Assembly (NCBI GenBank): GCA_949126835.1
Contig: OX421495.1
Location: 32,297,320 to 32,361,319 of the forward strand
Origin: Anisus vortex
Taxonomy: Eukaryota > Mollusca > Gastropoda > Planorbidae
Reading direction: 5' to 3'
DNA: 64,000 nt
The notes below the pieces were generated by a model. That model was not told the origin of the DNA. It did not search any database and was given only the letters and a program-made list of their open reading frames with translations. The position numbers were made by a program, and so were the translations under genes. Positions 1 through 12,800 of the stretch are shown here, one piece after another. The stretch's first letter is position 1. Each line of letters opens with the position of its first letter.

Positions 1-404
1 AGAGAAGAGAAAGAGAGAGGGGGAAAAGAGAGAGTAAAAAAATACATAATTTATTATAACAAGTGAATCTAATGATTTAAAATTGTATTAATTTTATTAT
101 TTCATTCGTATTATATTTATTGTGCTATCTAATGTGCATAATAACATGCTGCTCTATAATGGTTGTACTAGTACAAACCTTTACAATCACGATCATTCAA
201 TTATAATCTTTTGTCTTCCAAAGCCTCTATTAAAGATCTATAAGTTTAAGTTTTCTATTTGATAATACAAAGCTTTTGATTGAGAGAGTGTAGGTTGTCC
301 GCTAAAAAAAACCATGCTGCGACCGTAGAGAAAAATGTCTGTAAGTTGTTGATTTTTTTAAATATTTATTCAACAATTGAAAAGAAAAATGCAAGTTGCT
401 CTGA
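1..404. other. 3' flanking DNA, no gene seen
   Basis: AT-rich sequence starting with a GA-rich simple stretch (1-37). Nothing recognised. Confidence 0.5.
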
Positions 405-565
405 TAAGATAAGATTGCTTTATTGATCCAAATAAATGGAAATTTGATTTGATTACATAAAATCCGTCTTTCTGCATACTTAAAACAATATAAAAGAACC
501 ATTTCTACTCAAACACAATAGACATTCGCGCAAACTATCATACCATTTATCATACTTTAACTATA
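405..565 (-). mobile_element. Dispersed repeat copy with ..TCAATAAAGCAATCTTATC tail
   Basis: The reverse complement matches 15560-15722 over about 160 bp with few differences (shared ATGTCTATTGTGTTTGAGTA and GGATCAATAAAGCAATC). The 3' end runs into TTATC repeats, the style of a LINE or SINE 3' tail. A shorter relative is at 33973-34013. Confidence 0.65.
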
Positions 566-654
566 AAAGAAAAGGTTAGAGCTTTAGGCACCACAAATAA
601 TTTTTATGATCTTTCTGGGATTCAATCATATTATAGCAGCTAATAAAAAGGAAA

Positions 655-1200
655 TACTCCCACTCTCTTTTATTCTCAATTAGAATAAAGTCAGAAAAGA
701 GCTGCAAGGTTCATTACAATATTAACAACTGACAAGAGTAACACTAATAGTTAAATCACTAGCGAATATTCACAACTTACAAGAGTTACACTAATAGTTA
801 AATCACTAGCGAATATTCACAACTGACAAGAGTAACACCAATAGTTAAATCACTAAACCTAGAAACACTAGCGGACAGAAGGGCAAAGTGTAAGCTAGTA
901 ATAATACATAAGGCATTAAACTATAATTTAGAAATACAACCCAATAACAACACTCAGATAAACACATAAGAAAAAAACCTTTTCATATTATCCATTGTGC
1001 GAATGCATATAAGTAGGCCCTACTCTTCCTTCCCGAGTGGCATTCGGGCATGGAATGGGTTGCCTGGGAAGGCCAGGAAAACGACTAACATAAATTAAAA
1101 CACTAATAGAAATGCAAGACTAGACTCGGACCACGGATGAGTGTAGGACGCAATAATCTATTTTATAGAAGGAGCGTCTGTAATATATAAGATAAGAATC
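655..1200 (+). mobile_element. LINE fragment, C-terminal end of reverse transcriptase ORF
   Basis: Broken frames contain QKRAARFIT near 693 and [19 protein letters not shown] near 1024-1083, the conserved ..FFPxxIRxWNxLP.. end of many non-LTR reverse transcriptases. Stops interrupt the frame. The 3' part (about 1100-1150) is shared with 54256-54300 (inverted) and 61345-61390. Confidence 0.65.
725..865 (+). repeat. About 47-bp unit, three copies
   Basis: The unit containing AACACTAATAGTTAAATCAC recurs three times with small changes inside the LINE fragment, so it arose after insertion. Confidence 0.7.
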
Positions 1201-1304
1201 TGTTTAATTATTTGTCTTTCCTTTTTATGTCGTAGAAACATCACTGTTTTTTGTCGTGCCTAATCCTGTGTACACGAGTCACGACAGATACTTTAAATAA
1301 TTAA

Positions 1305-3144
1305 ACCACTTTTAATTGAAGTCTATCAAAGCTAGGTTCATAGACCACTTTTAATTGAAGTCTATCAAAGCTAGGTTCATAGACCACTTTTAATTGAAGT
1401 CTATCAAAGCTAGGTTCATAGACCAGTTTTAATTGAAGTCTATCAAAGCTAGGTTCATAGACCACTTTTAATTGAAGTCTATCAAAGCTAGGTTCATAGA
1501 TCACTTTTAATTGAAGTCTATCAAAGCTAGGTTCATAGACCACTTTTAATTGAAGTCTATCAAAGCTAGGTTCATAGATCACTTTTAATTGAAGTCTATC
1601 AAAGCTAGGTTCATAGACCACTTTTAATTGAAGTCTATCAAAGCTAAATTCATAGATCACTTTTAATTGAAGTCTATCAAAGCTAGGTTTATAGACCACT
1701 TTTAATTGAAGTCTATCAAAGCTAGGTTCATAGACCACTTTTAATTGAAATCTATCAAAGCTAGGTTCATAGACCACTTTTAATTGAAGTCTAGATCAAA
1801 GCTAGGTTCATAGACCACTTTTAATTGAAGTCTATCAAAGCTAGGTTCATAGATCACTTTTAGTTGAAGTCTATCAAAGCTAGGTTCATAGACCACTTTT
1901 AATTGAAGTCTATCAAAGCTAGGTTCATAGATCACTTTTAGTTGAGGTCTATCAAAGCTGGGTTCATAGACTACTTTTAATATAAGTCTATCAAAGCTAG
2001 GTTCATAGATCACTTTTAGTTGAAGTCTATCAAAGCTAGGTTCATAGACCACTTTTAATTGAAGTCTATCAAAGCTAGGTTCATAGACCACTTTTAATTG
2101 AAGTCTATCAAAGCTAGGTTCATAGACCACTTTTAATTGAAGTCTATCAAAGCTAGGTTCATAGACCACTTTTAATTGAAGTCTATCAAAGCTAGGTTCA
2201 TAGACCACTTTTAGTTGAAGTCTATCAAAGCTAGGTTCATAGACCACTTTTAGTTGAAGTCTATCAAAGCTAGGTTCATAGACCACTTTTAGTTGAAGTC
2301 TATCAAAGCTAGGTTCATAGACCACTTTTAGTTGAAGTCTATCAAAGCTAGGTTCATAGACCACTTTTAGTTGAGGTCTATCAAAGCTGGGTTCATAGAC
2401 TACTTTTAATATAAGTCTATCAAAGCTAGGTTCATAGATCACTTTTAGTTGAAGTCTATCAAAGCTAGGTTCATAGACCACTTTTAATTGAAGTCTATCA
2501 AAGCTAGGTTCATAGACCACTTTTAATTGAAGTCTATCAAAGCTAGGTTCATAGACCACTTTTAATTGAAGTCTATCAAAGCTAGGTTCATAGACCACTT
2601 TTAATTGAAGTCTATCAAAGCTAGGTTCATAGACCACTTTTAGTTGAAGTCTATCAAAGCTAGGTTCATAGACCACTTTTAATTGAAGTCTATCAAAGCT
2701 AGGTTCATATATCACTTTTAATTGAAGTCTATCAAAGCTAGGTTCATAGATCACTTTTAGTTGAAGTCTATCAAAGCTAGGTTCATAGACCACTTTTAAT
2801 TGAAGTCTATCAAAGCTAGGTTCATAGACCACTTTTAATTGAAGTCTATCAAAGCTAGGTTCATAGACCACTTTTAATTGAAGTCTATCAAAGCTAGGTT
2901 CATAGACCACTTTAGTTGAAGTCTATCAAAGCTAGGTTCATAGACCACTTTTAGTTGAAGTCTATCAAAGCTAGGTTCATAGACCACTTTTAGTTGAAGT
3001 CTATCAAAGCTAGGTTCATAGACCACTTTTAGTTGAAGTCTATCAAAGCTAGGTTCATAGACCACTTTTAGTTGAAGTCTATCAAAGCTAGGTTCATAGA
3101 CCACTTTTAGTTGAAGTCTATCAAAGCTAGGTTCATAGATCACT
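1305..3144 (+). repeat. 39-bp tandem array, about 47 units
   Basis: The unit begins accacttttaattgaagtct and ends ctaggttcatag. Because 39 is divisible by three, the minus strand stays open for hundreds of codons as a 13-residue repeat (VVYEPSFDRLQLK). Frameshifting indels near 1790 and 2911 break it. A variant pair (ttgaggtct..agctggg..taatataag) recurs at 1941 and 2370, 429 bp or 11 units apart. Confidence 0.95.
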
Positions 3145-3547
3145 CAACCCCAACTTTCCTCTTTAAATATTAAATTACCGGACGCTTAATTAAGTCCGAG
3201 GCGTAAAGTGTAAAGTGCTGTATTGAGGCGAGACACATACTCCACATGTTGACTTTAAGTTTCGCCACTGGCTAGTTAGATATTAAAGTATATAGATCTG
3301 TCGGATATTTGAACTATTCCGGTCAGTTTCGGTAACATTCGGTTATTGTTTTTTTTAAATAATATGCAGCTCGCCACTAATAGTCGATCCACTACTTTGT
3401 CTTTTAAACGTTTCAATACATTGTCCCCACTTTGACACCATTTCGTCACTAACTTGACATTACCTTGATACCATATTGTCACCACCTTTACATCACCTTG
3501 TACCCTCTTATCACTCCATTGACAGCCACTTTTTGACCACATTGACA
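3145..3547. other. Unique spacer between arrays
   Basis: No gene is recognised. From 3420 it holds degenerate CTTGACA/CACCTTG motifs that grade into the next array. Confidence 0.4.
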
Positions 3548-4100
3548 CCACCTTGATACAACCTTATCGCCAGCTTGACATAAGATCTTCATCCATGTAT
3601 CACCTCTTGTCATCACCTTGACATTACCTTGACACAACCTTATCGCCAGCTTGACATAAGATCTTCATCCATGTATCACCTCTTGTCATCACCTTCAAAT
3701 TACCTTGACACAACCTTATCGTCAGCTTGACATAAGATCTTCATCCATGTATCACATCTTCTCACCCTCTTGTCATCACCTTAACATTACCTTGACACAA
3801 CCTTATCGCCAGCTTGACATAAGATTTCCATCCATGTATCACATCTTCTCACCCTCTTGTCATCACCTTAACATTACCTTGACACAACCTTATCGCCAGT
3901 TTGACATAAGATCTTCATCCATGTATCACCTCTTGTCATCACCTTTTCATTACCTTGACACAACCTTATCGACAGCTTGACATAAGATCTTCATCCAGGT
4001 ATCACCTCTTGTCATCATCTTGACATTACCTTGACACAACCTTATTGCCAGCTTGAAATACGATCTTTATCCATGTATCACCTCTTCTCATCACCTTGTC
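3548..4100 (+). repeat. About 76-bp degenerate tandem array, about 7 units
   Basis: The unit holds ttgacacaaccttatcgcca, then gacataagatcttcatccat and gtatcacctcttgtcatcac. Some units have an insertion (acatcttctcaccct). More diverged than other arrays, so probably older. Confidence 0.85.
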
Positions 4101-4493
4101 ACATGATTGTTTCTTCTTTAATTTACGAAGGCATTTAATTATCTCTAGATCTATTTGATTTATTATTTACAAAATATAAAATCCTTATATACTAACATTA
4201 TTTTACATTATGTAATTTGTGTAATTATTACTGGATTTGTATATAATTAAATAAAAATGAATGAATAGTAGCTAGACTTTCTATTACAAAGCCTTACTTG
4301 TTTGGCATCACTGGGTTCAAATGAGTTCACTTAGATCTAAGAAAAAGGGAGATAATCAACTTATTTTCTTTGTTTCAAAATTCCTAATATGTTTCTTTCT
4401 TCCCTTGTATTACTTGTAATACATATTTTAAAAATATTTAATTGGATACAATTTATAACTTTAAAAATGATCAAATTATTAAATGCTGGTTGA

Positions 4494-4828
4494 AAATACT
4501 ATATGATTAAACAGTGTAGATGTACATATTAAATACTATATTATTAAACAGTGTAGATGTACATATTAAATACTATATTATTAAACAGTGTAGATGTACA
4601 TATTAAATACTATATGATTAAACAGTGTAGATGTACATACTAAATACTATATGATTAAACAGTGTAGATGTACATATTAAATACTATATGATTAAACAGT
4701 GTAGATGTACATATTAAATACTATATGATTAAACAGTGTAGATGTACATATTAAATACTATATGATTAAACAGTGTAGATGTACATATTAAATACTATAT
4801 GATTAAACAGTGTAGATGTACATATTAA
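4494..4828 (+). repeat. 37-bp tandem array, 9 units
   Basis: The unit reads aaatactatatgattaaaca plus gtgtagatgtacatatt. Copies are nearly identical; two early units carry tattatt instead of tatgatt. Confidence 0.93.
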
Positions 4829-4934
4829 AATTAAACATTACAGTAAATGTTTGTTGAATATTTTGTATTTTACTAAATAAAAAGGGTTTTACGGCCTGAT
4901 CAGAATCAGGTCATGGACTATTGACAAAATAAAT

Positions 4935-5060
4935 TTGTAATTATTGTAATATCTTACAGTTTTGTGTTGACTTCTGTATTGTTTCTATGTAAAGCGCCAT
5001 GCTTTTTTTCTTTGGTAATGCTACAGTGTTATATAAATGGTTTATTAAAATAACAACAAA
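4935..5060 (+). mobile_element. Possible L2/CR1-like or SINE 3' end
   Basis: The text gtaaagcgccatgct followed by gtgttatataaatggtttat and ATAACAACAAC resembles the 3' ends of L2/CR1-type elements (..AAGCGCTATATAAAT + short repeat). Weak evidence. Confidence 0.3.
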
Positions 5061-6742
5061 CAAATATGGTGGTGGTAGAGCAAGGTGACTTTTAAGCTCT
5101 TAGCACGCTAAATGAAATTAGAAATCTTACTTTGGCAGTCAATTATCTAAAGGTTGCAACCTCTAGTATAGTAGAAATATAGTATAGTAGAAATATAGTA
5201 TAGGCCTAGTAATAGCAAAGCGGCATCACAGGTTGTGATGGTTGTCTTTTATTCAGTCATTTCTTACAGTTTATCATAGAAAGTGGGTACACTCTAAGAT
5301 TTTATATCACAGTTTGACCAGATGTAACATTTAATCTCAGCTCTTGGTGTAGATGGATTGAGATAGCCCTACAGTTGGTGTGCCAAACAAATGAAACTCC
5401 ATTTTAAAAATAATGTAATAAAGAATATAAAAAAAAAGAACAACAACACTGTATCAAAATGTTTACATTTTATTGGTCCATAATGTTCAATGACCTCAAT
5501 TTGTTCAACATGGCACTTTGCAACAGTCAGTGGTATATGTGATATATCACTGTCAAGAATAGACAAACAAATAGGAAACAATGGCTTGCTCTACAGAAAC
5601 AGTTTCATGTATCAATAGACACATACTACTAGAGTATTTATAGATATATACAATGAATAAAATATATAATACATTTTGTCTGGGGATAAATATTATTTAA
5701 GCCAAATTTAATTTAATTTAAACTTTTACAATAGACTGAAGTAGTTTTAAGCCTATACAACTTAATGGATTGAAATATGCCAACCCTAAAATATGATGCT
5801 AAACAAACAGGGCGAACAAATTAAAAACCTTTATACAAAGATAAATGTTATAAATATAATGCTTAATTAGCAGACATTCATAGTTAAACCCTATACCAAA
5901 CAGGCAGAAATATTTAAGCCCTATAAATATTAAGCTAAACAAGGTGAAATTGTTAAAACCTATAAATATAATGCTAAAACCGGTTCAAATTATAAAAACC
6001 TATAAATATTAAGCTATAAACAGGTTGAAATTGTTAAGCCTTATAAATATAATGCTAAAACAGGTTGAAATGGTTAATATAAATATAAATCTACTAAACC
6101 AACAGTGTAATTGATTGCTATCGCTGTATGAATGAACACAACAGAGTGTGATAAGTCAGCAGTACTGGTCATCTCAGACATTTGCTCTATAACTAAGACA
6201 ACAGTTATGGTGTTCAACACAGAAAGCTACACATAATATTTGTTGTTTTTGTTGTTACATATTATCTGGGTGTAGCAGTTGTAGACTCAACATTCAATGA
6301 GATGTCTCCTATACAAAAACAACAATCATTAAGTTTATTATACAATCTTTTTTAAAAGGGATACACAATCTTTATGATGAAAACAGGATTGGGAAAAACA
6401 TTTCCTTTTTTCCAGTTAATGTTAACATGACATTTCATCACTTATTTCAACATGATTCTTTAAAAAAACTGAATTTAAAACTTGTTCCTAAAACCAATGA
6501 TAGAATCTTATTTTATATGTTTAAATAGTATAGTGTTAAATGATGATTTTGGATTATCATTCAATGTTGATGATTTTACAATGGTGATAAAACAATGGAG
6601 GCCTATATAATTTTATGATGACATAATGGTGTTTTACCTGAGATTTACCCAAAAATAAGAAACCCATTAGGTATTCTAAGCTATCTTATGAATGCATAAA
6701 TAAAGATAGACCTATGAGAAAAAAATTCACCAATTCAAAAAC
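5061..6742. other. 3' flank of the formin gene, no gene seen
   Basis: AT-rich. It includes a degenerate 39-42 bp repeat (5885-6085) and otherwise nothing I can name. Short ORFs here show no recognisable sequence. Confidence 0.5.
5885..6085 (+). repeat. Degenerate 39-42 bp tandem repeat, about 5 units
   Basis: The recurring phrase is cctataaatattaagctaaa plus caggttgaaattgttaa with substitutions and short indels. Confidence 0.65.
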
Positions 6743-6748
6743 TTTATT
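6743..6748 (-). promoter_or_regulatory. Poly(A) signal AATAAA of the formin gene
   Basis: The + strand reads tttatt, i.e. AATAAA on the gene strand, starting 22 nt after the exon-23 stop. It would give a very short 3' UTR. More distal signals cannot be excluded. Confidence 0.55.
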
Positions 6749-6769
6749 CTTACAGCTAGAAGGCTGTCA

Positions 6770-6802
6770 TTATATTTTCCCTTGTCTTGACAGTCTATCT
6801 TT
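6770..6802 (-). CDS. FMN2: Formin exon 23 (C-terminal ten codons and stop)
   Basis: A pyrimidine-rich acceptor (..tatgtcctcag) opens 33 nt in the correct phase, encoding [10 protein letters not shown] and a TAA stop. KKIGGL+KDRL-R resembles the end of vertebrate FMN2 (SLKERLRQK, from memory). An AATAAA follows 22 nt after the stop. Family resemblance, phase and poly(A) signal together favour this as the principal 3' exon. Confidence 0.72.
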   Translation of the reverse strand, partial: KDRLSRQGKI

Positions 6803-9800
6803 CTGAGGACATAAAACATACAAAAAGAGTTACTTCAATTGAACTCAACATAAAGACCTACAACGGGTAAAACAAACTATAAAAAAGAAACTATTACAAC
6901 TAGAGAAAAAAAAAAATGTTCAAGATTGTTTAGAGAAAGAAAAAAAGATTCTGAAGAAGTTTTATGAATGAAATTTGTTACTCTAAATTTTGAACACTTT
7001 AGTATTCAGCACCAAGGAATTCTAACCAGTTGTGTTTTCCTGGAAAGGGAGTTAACTCTCCAGCAAGTAAATCAAACACAAGACTTACCAGTCCACCAAT
7101 TTTCTTTGCCCTTGTCTGCGGCAGCACAGATTTAGATTCCTTCAGAATTCTCACCCTGTCCTCAGCTTCTTTAATTCTGAAATCAATTGAGACACACAAA
7201 AATGTAACATTCTGTTAGGAAGCACAATAACCAAAGTTTTTCTCAAAGTATGGTAAAAAATAAACCCAGACTAAAACCTAAGATTTTAGTTTTGAAACTG
7301 CTTTTAGACTTTAGAAACTAACCAAAACCAATGAAAAGTTAACCTATTATAATTTCCCTTGAAATTTCTAAGCATGAAAAATGAGCAGTGCTGTTTTCAT
7401 GAAAAGTATAAGGAACAAACCATTTGTTGAATTGACTACAACTATTTGTATCTTTCTTTGTTGTCAGTGTGAGGCTAGAGGAATTAAACAGTGGGCTCCA
7501 ATAGTTCTTTTTTTTTTGCTCTATTTGTTATGAATACAATTGACATTTGTGGAGTTACAGTTAATCTTTATATAATATTCACAAATCAATATTGAATTGT
7601 TATTATTAATATTCCGGTTATTTAATTTGGAGAAAAATCTTTAAGGAGGAAAGTGCCATTTAAAAACAAACATGAAAAAGATGAAAGTAGAGAAGATGAG
7701 TTTTTATAGTTTAAAAAAAAAACTTCATTTATTTAACATTTTAATGTCTTTTAAATGCAATTTGTGAATTTGAATTTTTTGAAAATATATACAAAGGTGC
7801 ATTTTGAGATTCAGTCCTTGATACATGACATAAATATGAATTTTATACTATTTCTGAGTGTACACAAACAAAGCAGGTGGGGCAGCAAGAAAATTTCTGT
7901 AATTGCAGACAACACCAAAATGATAAGGGATTATAAGAAACCACAACCAAATTTTTGGGTTTATGAGGGGAGGCGTATGCTCCTTTAATTAAAAAGCCTT
8001 AAGGGTTATGGAGAGGGAGAAGAAATGTTTGGAGACAATTAAAGTAATATCTCATACACTTAGGTCAGAGGTTAAATGATTTACACTGCAGGAAGTATCT
8101 GGTGAATGATGTTAGCACTCACCTATGTTTGATAATATTCTGCTGCTCCTTCTTCCAGATATCCTTAAAGTCTGAGCAAAATGACAGCCACAGAGAGAAG
8201 AAATGTTCAGGTGTCACAACCTTCTCATTGTTCTTGGGCTTGACATAGAAAAACTCACAGGTCTTGTCAAATCTGAAACACCAGGACATGTTGACATTAT
8301 GTCTTGATCAACAACGTTTCATACAAACAAAAAAAAAGGTCAAATAAGGTACAGATAAACAAAGAACTAAAAAACATATTAGACAGGCAGAGCTTCAGCT
8401 GGCCATTGGTACCCAGCATGAAATATTTTCCAATTTATCACAAAAGTTTAAAAAACAATTTCTTCTTCCAATTATTACAACAAAAAAAAGTTTATAGTTC
8501 ATAGAAAGTAAGTTCATTTCAACAACAAAAAATTACTGAAGCTTACAGTTTCTGACACTCTCGTACATTTTCTTCTTGTTCTGATAAATCCTGACGACCT
8601 GAAATATGACATAATTAATTTTACATCCAAAGTTGATTGTTTAGTGAATTGGATGGAAATTTCTGTATACACAATATAGTTTTCTATTTCCTGTATTAAT
8701 TTTCCAATTAGGAAGTATTATAATTCATAAGCAACTAAAGTATCTTGAAATTTTTTAAAATGAGATATTTTTTTTGTACAGATAATGTGGCTGTAGTTCT
8801 TGTAATGCAGTGCTAATATTTCTTTCCAACCCCTACAGCTGTAAATGATTTTAATTGAATTTTTGAATTCTAAAGCCAAGACCAACCAGGATCTATTCAA
8901 TTTCATTATCACCAAGGTAATATTTACATAAGAGAAAATTCTATTGTTTATAAAGAGCTAAAAACTCATTATTTGAATATTTACCTTAGATAACATTTAA
9001 CATGCTTTGGAAATTTACTGTCTTATTTTTGGGTTGGGTCGGTTAATGCTATATTTATTTGTTTTGTCTTTTTTCAATCATCAATTAAGCTCTGTCACCT
9101 GGGCTAGGGTAATATCCGTATTCTTAGTTGTATGTTAAACGCGCTCTGAGCTTACATTATGTTTGTTGGCAGCGCTATACAAATATTATTATTATTATTA
9201 TTAAATGTCTTATTTTAAACTGCACCACCACTCAAGGAATTCAGTGTGTTTTACTTGCAGTAGTAAAGATCTCAAGTTTTAGAGAAGGTTGATAATATTC
9301 TCTTTATCTGGATCAATAAACAGCAACTTTAAACATTTTTGTTTGTTTTCCTTAATACATGAATTACACATATTATTTGTCTTTTGTCAGGTAAACAAAT
9401 GGATGTTAATAATAATAATAAAAGAATTGATTATTTCATATTGAAACGGATTGTCACTATTTCATTGATTTCAATGTTTCAGGTTACAAACATTTCAGGT
9501 TACAAACATTTCAGGTTATGAACCCTGTTCAGGAATGAATTAAATTCATAACTCAAGGTAGCACTGTATAGACAAGTACCTTTAGAGAAAACAGATAGAA
9601 AAGTATTTAAAAACTCATAGCTGTCAGGCTATTTATCCTGGCTAAAATTCAGAAATTTCTAGTTTTCACAACCATGAATTTTTTTTTATTCTAGTCTAAA
9701 TCCTGTTTTTTTTTTCTGGTTGTGTGATAGTTCTGTGTATTTAATCTCATTTGCTATTTACTTCAGGGTTGAAATTGGGTCACATCTTCTAGATATGACA

Positions 9801-12800
9801 TAATGTGCAAAGCCAGAACTTTTTTTTAGGGTGGGCTGAACTTTTGCACTACAAACATTTCTCAAATGTTTCAAAAATATATTACATATTTAAAAAAAAA
9901 AGATTTTAAAAAAAAGTTATTTTTCATAAATTTTAGGAAGAGCTCAGCCACTGAGTACATATAACAAGTAATAGTGTTCATCATCACTGACCTTTACAGA
10001 AAAATTCTGTCATCACAGTTTTAAATGTAATCAGATTTTCAACAGACAGAGCTGTAAAAATATTGTTGGTTTTACTTTCTGCCACTGAAACAGAAGGAAA
10101 ATAAAATTACACAATTTTAGTCAGCACTAAATAAACATTTCAACCAATAATTCTCACCACACTTGCCCCATTATCGCATCAGAAATACACAGGTCATAAA
10201 CATTCCTAGAACTTATCATAAAAAAGTTCACCAGTTTCTGTAGCCACGGCATTCTGTGATTGTGTGGCCAGCCCTATACACAGCCACCTTTACTTTACCC
10301 CAACTAAAGTCAGGTACGCATCAGAGCTGGGTAGAGTCAGGGACACCCTCAATGTCAGGTACTATCAGAGCTAGGTAGACTCAGGGACACCCTCAATGTC
10401 AGGTACTATCAGAGGTAGGTAGACTCAGGGACACCCTCAATGTCAGGTACTATCAGAGCTAGGTAGACTCAGGGACACCCTCAATGTCAGGTACTATCAG
10501 AGCTAGGTAGACTCAGGAACACCCTCAATGTCAGGTACTATCAGAGGTAGGTAGACTCAGGGACACCCTCAATGTCAGGTACTATCTGAGCTAGGTAGAC
10601 TCAGGGACACCCTTAATGTCAGGTACCCATCAGAGCTAGGTAGACTCAGGGACACCCTCAATGTCAGGTACTATCAGAGGTAGGTAGACTCAGGGACACC
10701 CTCAATGTCAGGTACTATCAGAGGTAGGTAGACTCAGGGACACCCTCAATGTCAGGTACTATCAGAGGTAGGTAGACTCAGGGACACCCTCAATGTCAGG
10801 TACTATCAGAGGTAGGTAGACTCAGGGACACCCTCAATGTCAGGTACTATCAGAGCTAGGTAGACTCAGGGACACCCTCAATGTCAGGTACTATCAGAGC
10901 TAGGTAGACTCAGGGACACCCTCAATGTCAGGTACTATCAGAGCTGGGTAGACTCAGGGACACCCTCAATGTCAGGTACTATCAGAGCTAGGTAGACTCA
11001 GGGACACCCTCAATGTCATGTACTATCAGAGCTAGGTAGACTCAGGGACACCCTCAATGTCAGGTAGTATCAGAGCTGGGTAGACTCAGGGACACCCTCA
11101 ATGTCAGGTACTATCAGAGGTAGGTAGACTCAGGGACACCCTCAATGTCATGTACTATCAGAGCTGGGTAGACTCAGAGACACCCTCAATGTCAGGTACT
11201 ATCAGAGCTAGGTAGACTCAGGGACACCCTCAATGTAATGTACTATCAGAGCTAGGTAGACTCAGGGACACCCTCAATGTCAGGTACCCATCAGAGCTAG
11301 GTAGACTCAGGGACACCCTCCAGACCCGGAAAAATATCCTAGTCTGTACCAGGATTCAAACCATGGACCTTCGGTGTGCCAGCCTGAACACGCTTTGGTG
11401 TGTCAGCCTGAACACGTTTGGTGTGCCAGCCTGAACGCACTTCGGTGTGCCAGCATGAACGCGCTTCGGTGTGCCAGCCTGAACGCGCTTCGGTGTGCCA
11501 GCCTGAACGCGCTTCGGTGTGCCAGCCTGAAAGCACTTCGGTGTGCCAGCCTGACCGCGCTAAGGTGTGCCAGCCTGAACGCGCTTAGGTGTGCCAGCCT
11601 GAACGCGCTTCGGTGTGCCAGCCTGAACGCGCTTCGGTGTGCCAGCCAGAACAAGCTTCGGTGTGTCAGCCTGAACGCGCTTCGGTGTGCCAGCCTGAAC
11701 GCGCTTCTGTGTGCCAGCCTGAACGCGCTTCTGTGTGCCAGCCTGAACGCGCATCCGCACGGCCGCCGTGCCGCATAGAACTTATCATGGGACAATTTAA
11801 TTATTTTATTCAAAACTCCATAAATATAATTCTCTATAAAAAAAAATCTAAGACTCAGACAAAAAAAAAATTGATGCAAGCAAACAGAATACACCTTGAA
11901 ATTTGTTCTTTATGAAATATTTGATAAGATCATTAAATTCTAGAACAGTAACACATAACATTGATATCTCTTTTGCAATAGAAATAATACACTCAATTCT
12001 AGAAACAAAGTAGGGATGTGACAATTTTTTTCAAAATTAACCAAATGCATTTTTAAAAGCAGCATATTAAAGCTGATGGTCTGAGTTTTCCAACGTTATA
12101 TAAAGCATCTCTCTATGATGAATAGTAAAAAAGTTACAAATTTTTTAGTGGTCATTTTTTTTTACATGGCGTAAATAGGGAAAAGTGTGCCAAAATTTTG
12201 AGAATTCTTGTCAAAAAGTAACATAACTTTGCCATTTCTTAACCTAGAGTCATGATCTAACCACTATTAGAAAGGTCTTGAAAAGTACTATAAGGCTACA
12301 CTACAAAAACAACAAAAACAACAAAATTCTTATAGCATCATTAATGGGAAGGAAAATTATGATGAAAAATTGGGGTTATTTTCGCTAACAATTCACACAA
12401 AAAAAACATAACTTTATTATTACTTGTCACAGAGTCTTGATTTAGCTACCATTGGAAAGATCTCATTGAGTATTATAGGACTAGACTAAAACAATTATTA
12501 AAAGTTCACTATACAAATTTAGAAAAAAAGGAAATTATAATGTGATATTTTTTGCTGACTCATCAAAAGGTATGTAGGGCCTACATTTTTTAATTTCTAT
12601 TGAACACCTATAATCATGATTTTAAAACTTTTGGCTTAGAAAGTCATGATACAAGCTACAAGGAAACAACCAATAAACCTTTAAGCATGCGTGTTGATCA
12701 ATTTGATAAATAAAATATGTTTTTTCTTCATGCTATATCTTGTTTGTATTTATTTTTTTCTAGGTGAAACAAATAATAATTATAACGAAATAAAAATAAA

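Larger units (their letters stand above)
10230..11790 (-). mobile_element. tRNA-derived SINE enlarged by two internal minisatellites
   Basis: Read on the minus strand it has a tRNA-like head with a B box (CATGGTTTGAATCCTGG, about 11346-11362). The body then reads GGAGGGTGTCCCTGAGTCTA and, near 10259-10300, the end TGGCTGTGTATAGGGCTGGC. The same order occurs in the plain copy at 48665-48990 (GGGACCAAATCCTGG..GGAGGGTGTCTCTGAGTC..). Two segments have each become tandem arrays, giving a 1.5-kb SINE instead of about 0.3 kb. Confidence 0.7.

Noticed and set aside
1301..3143. Long minus-strand repeat ORFs (158, 376 and 89 codons)
   Set aside because: They are the translation of a 39-bp minisatellite, broken by frameshifts, with no flanking exon or splice signals.
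6230..6310. Alternative last exon (tatag acceptor giving ETSH and stop)
   Set aside because: Phase fits, but the 6770-6802 exon is closer, resembles the FMN tail and has AATAAA nearby.
11374..11915. Cys/Leu/Arg-rich repeat ORFs on both strands
   Set aside because: They fall in a 24-bp array inside a SINE head; all frames are open for the same arithmetic reason.
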